Assembly (NCBI GenBank): GCA_017518705.1
Contig: JAFWUC010000041.1
Location: 1-46,884, forward strand
Reading direction: 5' to 3'
Length of the DNA stretch: 46,884 bases
Source: Clostridia bacterium
GTDB lineage: Bacteria; Bacillota_A; Clostridia; Christensenellales; Aristaeellaceae
Part shown: in pieces, positions 1 to 7,304 of the stretch
How positions within the stretch are numbered: position 1 is the first letter of the stretch
Layout of the letters: every line of letters begins with the position of its first letter
Program-made: the position numbers and the translations under genes
Notes under the pieces: generated by a model
Databases searched by the model: none
What the model was told of the DNA's origin: nothing
The model's input: the letters and a program-made list of their open reading frames with translations, nothing else

Positions 1-141
1 ATGGTCATGCCCGGCGACAACATCGACATGGAGATCACCCTGATCACCCCCATCGCCTGCGAAGAAGGCCTGCGTTTCGCTATCCGCGAAGGCGGCAGGA
101 CCGTAGGCTCCGGCGTTGTTACCAAGATCCTGGGCGACTAA
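1..141 (+). CDS. tuf: Elongation factor Tu, C-terminal fragment
   Basis: This is the last 46 codons of EF-Tu, the GTPase that brings aminoacyl-tRNA to the ribosome. The visible part is the end of beta-barrel domain 3: the stretch MVMPGDN, the core [13 protein letters not shown], and the ending GVVTKILGD are diagnostic of EF-Tu. The gene is cut by the left edge of the window, so the first ATG shown is an internal methionine and not the start. A strong terminator follows six bases after the stop codon, which fits tuf being the last gene of its operon. Identification is very secure. Confidence 0.96.
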   Translation: MVMPGDNIDMEITLITPIACEEGLRFAIREGGRTVGSGVVTKILGD

Positions 142-146
142 CGCTT

Positions 147-184
147 TGAAAGAAATGGATCTCTGATCCATTTCTTTCATTTTT
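147..184 (+). terminator. Rho-independent terminator after tuf
   Basis: A perfect 15-bp stem (147-161 with 165-179) with a three-base loop is followed by five T residues at 180-184. It lies directly after the tuf stop codon. Confidence 0.93.
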
Positions 185-231
185 GGGGTTTTGCGTCTTT
201 TGCTGAAAATGCTGCGGCGTTTTCCGGGCGC

Positions 232-399
232 AAAAGCCGTAAGGAATGGATCCATGCTCCGGCGGGCAGGCTCGCCTGCGCACGGATCCTCCTCGAACCG
301 GCAAAGCCGGTCCTGCGGAGCAAAGCCGAAGGGGCTGCTGCCCCTCCGAGCCTCCCCGGGATAATTATACAGCAGCGGTTCTCCGCTGCTGTTTTTGTA
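232..399. repeat. Intergenic hairpin-rich repeat, copy 1
   Basis: First of two tandem copies with a 172-bp period. In order it holds a long imperfect stem (248-257 with 280-289), a short stem around 297-311 (ACCGGC, AAA, GCCGGT), a stem of AGGGGC paired with GCCCCT, and a terminator-like hairpin near 371-396 (AGCAGCGG with CCGCTGCT, then five T). No convincing gene is present; the open frames here are short and follow the repeat. The unit could be a structured RNA, a mobile non-coding repeat or a terminator cassette. Confidence 0.8.
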
Positions 400-403
400 T
401 GAA

Positions 404-571
404 AAACGCCGCAAGGAAGGGATCTACGCTTCGGCGGGCAGGCTCGCTTGCGCATAGATCCTCCCAGAACCGGCAAAGCCGGTCCTGCGGAGCAAAGCCG
501 AAGGGGCTGCGGCCCCTCCGAGCCTCCCCGGAATAATTATAATGCAGCGGTTTTCCGCTGCTGTTTTTATA
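404..571. repeat. Intergenic hairpin-rich repeat, copy 2
   Basis: Second tandem copy, offset 172 bp from the first. It keeps every hairpin of copy 1. In the outer stem (420-429 with 452-461) one base pair has changed from C:G to T:A by changes on both sides, so the pairing is kept. It also ends in GCAGCGG, TTTT, CCGCTGC and a T run (544-568). Together the two copies fill most of the 450 bases between the tuf terminator and the next promoter, and no gene is seen there. Confidence 0.8.
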
Positions 572-594
572 ATGCCCCCGGCCCACGAAAGCGC

Positions 595-623
595 TTGACT
601 TGTGACTGAGCGTTCGCTATAAT
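595..623 (+). promoter_or_regulatory. Sigma-70 type promoter for the 660-8000 gene run
   Basis: TTGACT at 595-600 and a perfect TATAAT at 618-623, separated by 17 bp. A GTTCGCT motif occurs at the -10 region (612-618) and again at about 635-641, a possible operator. The first gene starts at 660 behind a GGGAGG ribosome site at 649-654. Confidence 0.85.
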
Positions 624-659
624 ATGTGGACGCGAGTTCGCTGTATTCGGGAGGCAACG

Positions 660-1292
660 ATGGCGGAACAGATCGATCCCAAACTCACGACAAGAGCCGC
701 CGCATGGGAAATGTGGCTGCATGCGCCCAACCCCATGGTGACGTTCTTTAAGACCCTGGATGTCACGAAACTTGTCCGGCTCGGAAAAAAGCGCGGGCTT
801 AAGTTCAACATGCTGATGGACTTCTGCGTGGGCAGGGCAGCCTCGCCCATAAAGGAGTTTTACATGCTCCCCGTAGGCGAAAAACTGATGAAGTACGACA
901 CGATAGCCGTGAACACCATAGTAAAAAACGCGTCCGGTGAAGTCAGTTCCTGCGATATACTGTTCACGGATGACTTTGACGCTTTCAACCGCGATTACCT
1001 TAAGTACACAGCCCTGGCTGCCCAAAGCTGTTCGGACCGGGATCTGTCCCATGAAAGCATGGTCGTCGGCACCTCCGCCATCGTGGACACCGAGATAGAC
1101 GGCGCGGTGGGCATGAACAGCGGCATATTCAACAATCCTTTCCTGATCTGGGGCAGGTACAGGAAGCAGCTGTTCAAATACCTGCTGCCCGTGTCCTTCC
1201 AGTTCCATCACACGCAGATGGACGGCGCCCACGCGGGAAGATTCCTCGAAAACCTGCAGCACGAAATAAACGGCCTTGGGAGGCATATATGA
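660..1292 (+). CDS. Chloramphenicol acetyltransferase-like (CatA-family) O-acetyltransferase
   Basis: A 210-residue protein with the size and layout of the trimeric chloramphenicol acetyltransferase family, which transfers acetyl from acetyl-CoA to a hydroxyl group. The signature HHxxxDG is present at residues 183-189, followed by GRFLENLQ as in the family, so the catalytic histidine is in place. Near 30-60 the sequence also follows the family pattern. I chose the ATG at 660, behind GGGAGG with a 5-base gap, over an upstream ATG at 624 that overlaps the promoter -10. It is the first gene of a co-directional run and overlaps the next by four bases (ATGA). Whether the substrate is chloramphenicol cannot be told; many chromosomal members of the family have unknown substrates. 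Confidence 0.85.
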   Translation: MAEQIDPKLTTRAAAWEMWLHAPNPMVTFFKTLDVTKLVRLGKKRGLKFNMLMDFCVGRAASPIKEFYMLPVGEKLMKYDTIAVNTIVKNASGEVSSCDILFTDDFDAFNRDYLKYTALAAQSCSDRDLSHESMVVGTSAIVDTEIDGAVGMNSGIFNNPFLIWGRYRKQLFKYLLPVSFQFHHTQMDGAHAGRFLENLQHEINGLGRHI

Positions 1293-1621
1293 AACAGTTC
1301 ATAGCGTACTGCGGCCTGGACTGCGAAAGCTGCGAAGCCCGGATCGCCACCGTCAAAGGCGACGCCGCGCTCAGGCAGAAAGTGGCCGAAGACTGGTCCC
1401 GTCTAAACGGTGTTACCATAACCCCCGAAATGATCCTGTGTGAAGGCTGCCGCACGGACGGAGCAAAGAGCGCGTACTGCGGCTCCCTCTGCCCTATCCG
1501 CCGGTGCGCGCCGGGCAGGCAGGTCAAGACCTGTGCGGACTGTCCCGACATGGACACATGTGACAAGCTCGCCGCCATCACGGGCAACAACCCCGACGCG
1601 CTCAAAAACCTGAAAGGATAG
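1289..1621 (+). CDS. DUF3795 cysteine-rich protein
   Basis: A 110-residue cytosolic protein with twelve cysteines. The N-terminus has YCGLDCxxCEA, and the second half has CxGC, CxxxCxxxxC and CxxCxxxxxC clusters, the pattern of the DUF3795 family, which is thought to bind metal but has no settled function. The start overlaps the previous stop (ATGA), and the stop is three bases before the next gene, so it is clearly translated as part of the run. The family often appears near small-molecule modifying enzymes in Clostridia, which fits here. The family call is from motif recognition only. Confidence 0.8.
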   Translation: MKQFIAYCGLDCESCEARIATVKGDAALRQKVAEDWSRLNGVTITPEMILCEGCRTDGAKSAYCGSLCPIRRCAPGRQVKTCADCPDMDTCDKLAAITGNNPDALKNLKG

Positions 1622-1624
1622 GCG

Positions 1625-2095
1625 ATGAAGTACGTCAGCACGCTCATGGCAGTGAGCGATATGGAAAAAAGCAAGCGCTTCTACCGCGACACGCTCGGGC
1701 TGGCTGTGACGCAGGACTTCGGCGAGAACGTCACCCTGGAAGGCGGCATCGCGCTGCAGACGCTGGAGAGCTGGAAAACCTTCATACGGACGGATAAGGT
1801 GGCACTGCAGGGCAACGCGGGAGAGCTGTATTTTGAGGATGACGACCTGGACGCTTTCTGCGCGCGGCTGGAAAACCTGGACATCCGCTATGTTCACCCC
1901 CTGATCGAGCACGGCTGGGGACAGCGCGTCGTTCGCTTCTACGACCCGGACGGGCACATCATCGAAGTCGGCGAAAGCATTGAAAAAGTCGTGCGGCGCT
2001 TTGTTGACAGCGGTCTTACCGCCGCCGAGACCGCAAAACGGATGGACGTACCCCTCGCGTTCGTACTGTCCGCGCTCGGAGACAAAACGGAGTGA
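1625..2095 (+). CDS. VOC-family (glyoxalase/bleomycin-resistance fold) protein
   Basis: A 156-residue protein of the vicinal oxygen chelate fold. The opening MxVSDMEKSKRFYRDTLGL and the later VVRFYDPDGHIIEVGES are the two hallmark halves of a VOC domain, with the metal-ligand glutamate in HIIEVGE. The last 45 residues or so are an added tail resembling a small helical DNA-binding-like segment (LTAAETAKRMDVPLAFVLSAL), seen in some Clostridial VOC proteins. Members include glyoxalase I, dioxygenases and antibiotic-binding proteins; the substrate here is unknown. It sits three bases after the DUF3795 gene and overlaps the next gene's GTG start. Confidence 0.85.
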   Translation: MKYVSTLMAVSDMEKSKRFYRDTLGLAVTQDFGENVTLEGGIALQTLESWKTFIRTDKVALQGNAGELYFEDDDLDAFCARLENLDIRYVHPLIEHGWGQRVVRFYDPDGHIIEVGESIEKVVRRFVDSGLTAAETAKRMDVPLAFVLSALGDKTE

Positions 2096-2562
2096 TCGCA
2101 AACGCACTCACGTTTTTCAGGATAGCCGCCGCTGCCGTGCTGCTGTTTTGTCCGGTGTTCTCCCCTGCCTTTTATGCGTTTTACATAGCTGCCGGGCTGT
2201 CCGACATGCTTGACGGTTTTGCGGCGAGGAAGACGAACACCGCCTCCGAATTCGGGGCGAAGCTGGATACGGCTGCGGATCTCGTGTTTGCGGCCGTTTG
2301 CCTGATAAGACTGCTCCCGGTCCTGGATCTCCCGGCATGGCTGTACGTCTGGGCAGGCATTATAGCGTTTATAAAGCTCGTAAACGTGGTCTCGGGATTT
2401 GCCGTACGCAGGCGGTTCGTATCCGTGCATTCTGTTATGAATAAAGCGGCAGGCGCGCTGGCGCTCCTGTTTCCGCTGACAGTCCCGTTTGCCAATCCGG
2501 GCCGGTCTGCGATAGCGGTCTGCCTGGCGGCCACGTTCGCGGCTGTGCGGAAGGGCACCTGA
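2092..2562 (+). CDS. CDP-alcohol phosphatidyltransferase family membrane enzyme
   Basis: A 156-residue membrane protein that keeps the full active-site signature of the CDP-alcohol phosphatidyltransferase family: D38, D41-G42, A45-R46, G55, D59 and D63. Such enzymes swap CMP of a CDP-linked lipid or alcohol for another alcohol to make phospholipid head groups. It has about four hydrophobic segments instead of the usual six, so it is a short member. Translation starts at GTG 2092, overlapping the previous stop (GTGA). The acceptor alcohol cannot be told from sequence; phosphatidylglycerophosphate synthase-like or inositol-type activity are both possible. Confidence 0.82.
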   Translation: MIANALTFFRIAAAAVLLFCPVFSPAFYAFYIAAGLSDMLDGFAARKTNTASEFGAKLDTAADLVFAAVCLIRLLPVLDLPAWLYVWAGIIAFIKLVNVVSGFAVRRRFVSVHSVMNKAAGALALLFPLTVPFANPGRSAIAVCLAATFAAVRKGT

Positions 2563-2588
2563 TCAGGTCCGCAAAAGAGGTGAGATGA

Positions 2589-3515
2589 ATGCTGCCCGCA
2601 ACCGATAGACTCTTCCTGCGGGAAATGAACGAGGGCGACATTGACGCGCTTTATTCTGTGCTGGCCGATCCTGACATCATGCGGCACTATCAATATACCT
2701 TCGACGAAGCCCGCGTAAGAGGCTGGATAGAGCGCAATATGGCCCGATACCGCAAGGACGGCTTCGGGCTGTGGGCGGTGTGCCTTAAAGATACGAACGA
2801 AGTTATCGGCGACTGCGGTCTGACGCTGCAGAACATAAACGGGCAGATATTGCCCGAGATAGGCTACCACATCCGCCGCGACTGCCAGCGCAGGGGTTAC
2901 GCGAAGGAAGCCGCCAAAGCCGTACGGGACTGGGCGTTCCGCAATACGGATCATCCGGCGCTGTACTCATACTGCAAGTACACCAACGAGCCCTCCATAC
3001 GCACTGCCGAAGCGGTGGGGATGCGGATGCTGACTGAGTATCCCGACAAAGCCAACGGCGTCACCCACGTGTCCATTATCAGCCGCGAACAGTGGCTTAA
3101 AATACTCACGGACAATATGATTTCTCGGGCCGAAAGCATGCTGGGCGACACAAAATACGCCGGCTGGTGCCTCTCGTTCATAGAAGACGCGCTGGAAAAC
3201 AGCAGCGGCCTTGAGATATTCGGCGGCGACTGCGCCGGGGAGTCCTGCTGCCTGTACTCCGACGCGCTTTCAGGCGGGATCCCCGAAAGAGGCGCGTTCG
3301 TGTTCTACGACTGCCTGTGCCCGGGCGAAAACGGGCCCGTGAACTGGGGGCACTGCGGCATCTCTCTTGGCGGCGGGCAGGTGATCCACGCCTGGGACAG
3401 GGTGCGCACCGACGGATATCTGGAGATCGAACGACTCACCGCGCTTTCCGGCGGCAGGCCCCGGTATTTGGGCTGGGTGCCGCTTGAGCGCGTACTGAAA
3501 CAAAAGGAGGAATAA
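2589..3515 (+). CDS. GNAT acetyltransferase fused to an NlpC/P60-like cysteine hydrolase domain
   Basis: A 308-residue two-domain protein. Residues 1-170 are a RimJ/RimL-type GNAT domain with an opening LPATDRLFLREM, the acetyl-CoA loop QRRGYA at 100-105 and a C-terminal EAVGMRM segment. Residues 180-308 look like an NlpC/P60 papain-fold hydrolase: C194 in AGWCLSFIED, a PERGAFVFYD strand, H255 in GHCGISLG and H267 in VIHAW. The Cys-His-His spacing, with about 60 residues then 12, matches NlpC/P60 enzymes. There is no signal peptide, so the hydrolase half would act in the cytosol, unlike cell-wall NlpC/P60 enzymes. The ATG at 2589 is preceded by GAGG with an 8-base gap. The overlapping ATG at 2585 stops at once. 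Confidence 0.8.
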   Translation: MLPATDRLFLREMNEGDIDALYSVLADPDIMRHYQYTFDEARVRGWIERNMARYRKDGFGLWAVCLKDTNEVIGDCGLTLQNINGQILPEIGYHIRRDCQRRGYAKEAAKAVRDWAFRNTDHPALYSYCKYTNEPSIRTAEAVGMRMLTEYPDKANGVTHVSIISREQWLKILTDNMISRAESMLGDTKYAGWCLSFIEDALENSSGLEIFGGDCAGESCCLYSDALSGGIPERGAFVFYDCLCPGENGPVNWGHCGISLGGGQVIHAWDRVRTDGYLEIERLTALSGGRPRYLGWVPLERVLKQKEE

Positions 3516-3518
3516 AAC

Positions 3519-3773
3519 ATGGACAGGTTTTTTGAGTTTATGGGCGCGGCGGCGCCCTGGATCGCCATAGGACTGCTGATCGCGGTAGTCGTCGCAAGGG
3601 AAGGCGCCCGCAAAAAGTCCGACAAGCCGGAAAACTACGGTTCCGAGGGAATGGCGCTGGGCATCTGCCTGGGCACAGCCGTCTCCACCGCGCTGCACGT
3701 CAATATCGGCATCGGAATGATCGTCGGCATGGCGCTGGGGCTGTTTATCGGCTCCGGCACGGCCAAAAAATGA
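3519..3773 (+). CDS. Small glycine-rich membrane protein
   Basis: An 84-residue protein with two hydrophobic segments, about 10-27 and 44-80, separated by a charged loop (REGARKKSDKPENYG). The second segment is rich in GxxxG-type spacings (GMALGICLG, GIGMIVGMALGLFIG), which favour tight helix packing. An AGGAGG ribosome site lies just before it, it starts three bases after the previous stop, and it overlaps the next gene by four bases. I do not recognise a family with an assigned function. The overlap with the hydrolase gene suggests coupled translation. Confidence 0.72.
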   Translation: MDRFFEFMGAAAPWIAIGLLIAVVVAREGARKKSDKPENYGSEGMALGICLGTAVSTALHVNIGIGMIVGMALGLFIGSGTAKK

Positions 3774-4354
3774 CGAAGCTTAAGTACGGCAACACCAACT
3801 CCTTCTTTATCCCGGGCGCCAAGGGCGGGCTGCTCTTAGACACCGACTACGCCGGCACGCTGGGCGCCTTTTACAGGGTCCTTAAGCAAAACGGAATAAA
3901 GCCGCAGGATATAGCTTACGTGCTGGCGACCCACTTTCATCCCGACCACATTGGGCTGATCGGGGATCTGACGCGCTTGGGCGCAAAGCTGCTGCTAATT
4001 GACGTGCAGAAGGACTTCGTGCATTTTTCTGACGGCATATTCGCGAAAGACCGCCTGCCGTTCACGCCGATAAACGAAACAGAGGCTGTCGTGGTCTCCT
4101 GCGAAGAGAGCCGGGCGTTTTTGTCCCGCATGGGCATCCGCGGCGAGGTCATTCCCACCCCGAGCCACAGCGCGGACAGCGTTTCCCTGATACTGGACGA
4201 CGGCGACTGCTTCGTCGGGGACCTTGAGCCAAAGGAGTATATTCCCGCGTACGGCGAGACCTCCCCCCTGTCCGAAGATTGGGTCCGCCTGCTCGCCCTG
4301 CGCCCCAAACGCGTGTTTTTCGGCCATGCGCCGGAAAAGCGCATCGCGCCGTGA
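3770..4354 (+). CDS. Metallo-beta-lactamase-fold hydrolase
   Basis: A 194-residue MBL-fold enzyme. The di-metal motif HxHxDH is at residues 55-60 (THFHPDHIG), a later metal histidine lies in TPSHSADSV, the bridging aspartate in CFVGDLEP, and the last histidine in FFGHAPEKR. The family includes glyoxalase II, lactonases and thiolesterases; the substrate here is unknown. At 194 residues it is a compact member without extra domains or a signal peptide, so it should be cytosolic. The ATG overlaps the stop of the membrane protein gene upstream (ATGA). Confidence 0.86.
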   Translation: MTKLKYGNTNSFFIPGAKGGLLLDTDYAGTLGAFYRVLKQNGIKPQDIAYVLATHFHPDHIGLIGDLTRLGAKLLLIDVQKDFVHFSDGIFAKDRLPFTPINETEAVVVSCEESRAFLSRMGIRGEVIPTPSHSADSVSLILDDGDCFVGDLEPKEYIPAYGETSPLSEDWVRLLALRPKRVFFGHAPEKRIAP

Positions 4355-4395
4355 GCTTTCGGCGGGACCGATAAGCGCGAAATAAGGAGAGACCG

Positions 4396-4830
4396 ATGGA
4401 AAAAAACGTGTCACGTTTCGAAACGGCAAGGAAGTGGCTGATCTTCTGGACGCTGTTCATAGGCATAGGCGCCGTGGCGGGCGGGCTGTCCATGATAATC
4501 GACCCCAGCGGAAAAGCGCTGCACATGGACGGGATGCTGCCGTATTTCCGGGCGCTGCCCTTTGCCGACACCCTGTTCGGAGATTTTCTGTTTTCGGGCT
4601 TCGCGCTTCTCACAGTCAACGGCATCACCAACCTTTCCGCGGCGATGCTGCTGATAAGGAAAAAGCCTCTGGGCGTCATACTGGGCGGCGTGTTCGGCGT
4701 GACGCTGATGCTGTGGATCTGCATCCAGTTTTACATGTTCCCCTTCAATTTCATGTCTACCGCATATTTTGTGTTCGGGCTGTGCCAGGCGGTGACCGGC
4801 TGGGCGGCATACAAACTGAGCCGCGCTTGA
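4396..4830 (+). CDS. Four-helix integral membrane protein of unknown function
   Basis: A 144-residue protein with about four hydrophobic segments at roughly 13-35, 63-86, 90-112 and 118-140, joined by short loops. It starts at ATG 4396 with an AAGGAGA site nearby. No catalytic motif is seen and I do not recognise the family. It lies 41 bases after the MBL gene in the same direction. It may belong to the same transcript, though the longer gap allows an independent start. Confidence 0.68.
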   Translation: MEKNVSRFETARKWLIFWTLFIGIGAVAGGLSMIIDPSGKALHMDGMLPYFRALPFADTLFGDFLFSGFALLTVNGITNLSAAMLLIRKKPLGVILGGVFGVTLMLWICIQFYMFPFNFMSTAYFVFGLCQAVTGWAAYKLSRA

Positions 4831-4993
4831 CAGCGGACTAAAGTGGGCTTATCATGGTTTTGCTCCGCAAGCCGGGCTGCCGCAGCGCAGGCGACATGCC
4901 CGGATGTACGGCATCATACCGCCCATGCCCCTAGCCCGAAAGAATACAGCCCATCGATCAATAAAACACCAGACACGGAGAAAACCTGACCGT

Positions 4994-5875
4994 ATGCTTA
5001 TAAACGCATCCTGCAAAAGTTGCCTGCTGCGGAAAAACCTGAATGCGTATCCAATAGATGCGTCCCGGGAAAGCATTTTGAGCTACCAAGGCAGACTCAG
5101 GGAGATCCTGGATCACTGCGACGGCTTGAGCACCCCGCAGATCGCCGAACAGATATACGCCCTTCAGAAGGACGCGTTCGGCGCCGTCAGGGATTATTCG
5201 GCGCTGAAAAAATACTATAACGAGCTTATGCTCTCCCTTTACCCGTATATGAAAGCCCGGGTCAACGCGTCCGAAGACCGTTTGAAAACGGCTGTGCAGT
5301 ACGCCATGGTCGGCAATTATATAGATTTCGGCGCTTCCGAAAACGTGGATGAAAACGTACTGCGGGCACAGCTGGATGAGGCGGCTTCCGTAAAGATCGA
5401 CCCCAAGCTGCTGGAATGTTTCAGAACAGAGGTCCTCAAAGCGCGGCGGCTGGTCCTGTTCACGGACAACTGCGGCGAGATCGTGACGGACAAGCTGCTC
5501 GTTTCGGTGCTGCGCCGGCTGAATCCGGGCTTATTCGTGACGGTGATCGTGCGGGGCAGACCCGTGCTGAACGACGCGACTATGGAAGACGCCCGGCAGA
5601 TCGGCATGGAAAAAGCGGCTCAGCGCGTTATCGGCAACGGAAGAGGCATGCCGGGCAACGTGATAGGCGCTGTTTCCGGCGAAGCCATGGAAGAGATCCG
5701 TAAAGCCGACCTGCTGGCGGCAAAAGGGCAGGGAAACTATGAAGGGCTCAGTGAATGCGGTCTCAATATTTTCTACTTTTTCCTGTGCAAATGCGAAATG
5801 TTCATGCGGCGTTTCAATGTGCCGCAGTTTACCGGTATAATCACCCGCGAATCCCTGTCACAGACCGCATATTAG
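4994..5875 (+). CDS. DUF89 / ARMT1-like damage-control phosphatase family protein
   Basis: A 293-residue protein of the DUF89 family, metal-dependent phosphatases proposed to remove damaged or side-product phosphometabolites. The N-terminal CKSCLL matches the CxxC of prokaryotic members. The metal and phosphate site is visible as FTDNCGEIVTDKLL around residue 157, RGRPVLND around 183, and AKGQGNYEG around 246. I chose the ATG at 4994, since the frame's earlier ATG adds a basic tail not seen in the family; the GGAG site at 4977 is rather far (13 bases). About 160 bases without a gene precede it. Substrate unknown. Confidence 0.8.
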   Translation: MLINASCKSCLLRKNLNAYPIDASRESILSYQGRLREILDHCDGLSTPQIAEQIYALQKDAFGAVRDYSALKKYYNELMLSLYPYMKARVNASEDRLKTAVQYAMVGNYIDFGASENVDENVLRAQLDEAASVKIDPKLLECFRTEVLKARRLVLFTDNCGEIVTDKLLVSVLRRLNPGLFVTVIVRGRPVLNDATMEDARQIGMEKAAQRVIGNGRGMPGNVIGAVSGEAMEEIRKADLLAAKGQGNYEGLSECGLNIFYFFLCKCEMFMRRFNVPQFTGIITRESLSQTAY

Positions 5876-5963
5876 CAAAGCAGGTCCGGATAACATATGC
5901 CGATACGGAACTGCCCGGCCTGTTTATCTTCCAAACGGTAAAGACTCAATGAGGTGCTTTCGG

Positions 5964-6731
5964 ATGAAGAAGACGCTCGTTTGGCTGTCAGCTCTGCTGC
6001 TTATCCTCAGCCTCACTGCCTGCGCAGAAGACTCCCGGGCGGCACTGACTATCGGCTGGTTCCCGCCGGAAGCGTGCGGCAGATATTCGGAATTCGTTCC
6101 CGACGAAGATACACAAAACCGGCTCCTGGAGCTGCTCGCCGATGCGGATTTCGTCGACCGGTCGCACGACGACCGGGCATTTCCCGATTATAACGAAATC
6201 TCACTCGGCATATCTATATCGTACGGCGGTTTCAGCGCCGACCTCCGTACCGGGGGCTGGATACGGCGCAGCGAGAAAGGCAGGCCCGGCTTTTGGTTCG
6301 CGCAGGACAAGGCGATTGCGGATCTGGTCACGGAACTGCTCGCCGGATACGGGTTCGAACCGTTCGATCCATCCGGGATAAAGACCGTTTTGAGCGCGCA
6401 GGTGTGCGACGGCCCGTACTATTCCGGCAAAGCCCATGCGCCAATTACTCTGAGCGACCCGGACAAACTGGAAGACCTGACGGGGCTTATCGGCAGCTCA
6501 AGCTTAGCGGAACCGTCAGAATGCCTGTTCGGTTACTCAAAACTGGTCATAACAGACTCCGAGGGCTCTGTATATGAGCTGTATCCCGCGACCGACGGCT
6601 GCTGCCGGTACTTTATAAACGGCTGCTTCTTTGGCTATGACGCGAGCCGCGGCGATACGCTCGATGCCGACCGGACGCTGTTCGGGCTGTTCGGGATCGA
6701 ACCGCTAAGTCATTACCATGCTCCTAAATAG
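5964..6731 (+). CDS. Predicted lipoprotein of unknown function
   Basis: A 255-residue secreted protein. The start MKKTLVWLSALLLILSLTAC has a basic N-terminus, a hydrophobic core and a lipobox LTAC, so it should be lipidated on Cys20 and kept at the outer face of the membrane. The rest shows no motif I recognise; it has several paired aromatic and acidic stretches and a CCRYFINGC segment near the end. I chose ATG 5964, preceded by GAGG with a 9-base gap, over 5949. This is the one clear lipobox in the window, showing that the lipoprotein pathway exists in this organism. Confidence 0.72.
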   Translation: MKKTLVWLSALLLILSLTACAEDSRAALTIGWFPPEACGRYSEFVPDEDTQNRLLELLADADFVDRSHDDRAFPDYNEISLGISISYGGFSADLRTGGWIRRSEKGRPGFWFAQDKAIADLVTELLAGYGFEPFDPSGIKTVLSAQVCDGPYYSGKAHAPITLSDPDKLEDLTGLIGSSSLAEPSECLFGYSKLVITDSEGSVYELYPATDGCCRYFINGCFFGYDASRGDTLDADRTLFGLFGIEPLSHYHAPK

Positions 6732-6812
6732 CCTGAGCGGGACAAAACCCGTCGCGCGGCCACTTACGGACAGCGGGTCGTATAAACATACCAAAAACAG
6801 CGAGGTGTCGGG

Positions 6813-7247
6813 ATGAAGTGGAAATGCCCGAAATGCGGACGTGATTTCGCCAGCCAAAACCAGTCCCATTACTGCGAGAAGCCGCAGACCGTGGACGAGT
6901 ACATCGCCCTGCAGGATGAATCTGTGCAGCCGCGGCTAAGCGAGGTCCGCGCCCTGATCCGCTCCGCCGTTCCTGACGCCGAAGAAGTGATCTCCTGGTC
7001 GATGCCTACATACCGACAGGGCAGGAACCTCATCCATTTCGCCGCGTCGAAAAAGCATCTGGGCATATATCCGGGCGGCGAGGCGACCGGGGTGTTCGCC
7101 GAAGAACTGAACGGATACGACGTCAGCAAGGGAACGATACGTCTGCCCTGGGAAAAGGAACTGCCGGCGGAGCTGATAAAAAAGATAGCCTGCTGGTGCT
7201 ATGATAAATGCGCGGACCTGGCGGCTCAAACGCGTGAAGGCAAATAA
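6813..7247 (+). CDS. DUF1801 (YdhG/iron-chaperone-like) protein with N-terminal zinc ribbon
   Basis: A 144-residue cytosolic protein. It begins with a small zinc-ribbon-like segment (WKCPKCGRDF then SHYCEK), followed from about residue 27 by a DUF1801 domain: VDEYIALQDESVQPRLSEVRALI, the core VISWSMPTYR, HFAASKKHLGIYP and the IRLPWEKELP ending. DUF1801 proteins share a fold with YdhG, described as a frataxin-like iron chaperone, but most members have no tested role. A GAGGTG site precedes the ATG. It lies in the same orientation as its neighbours. Confidence 0.84.
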   Translation: MKWKCPKCGRDFASQNQSHYCEKPQTVDEYIALQDESVQPRLSEVRALIRSAVPDAEEVISWSMPTYRQGRNLIHFAASKKHLGIYPGGEATGVFAEELNGYDVSKGTIRLPWEKELPAELIKKIACWCYDKCADLAAQTREGK

Positions 7248-7304
7248 GCGATATCTCAAAAACGCAGGGGAAGGACGCTGCTCCGCAGAAAGCATTATAC
7301 AGCC

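Noticed and set aside
246..536. Short open frames inside the tandem repeat
   Set aside because: They follow the repeat units and have no ribosome site; the hairpins and covariation point to a non-coding element.
567..1286. Long minus-strand open frame opposite the CAT-like gene
   Set aside because: It has no ribosome site or family features, and mirrors the codon pattern of the real gene. High GC makes such long antisense frames common here.
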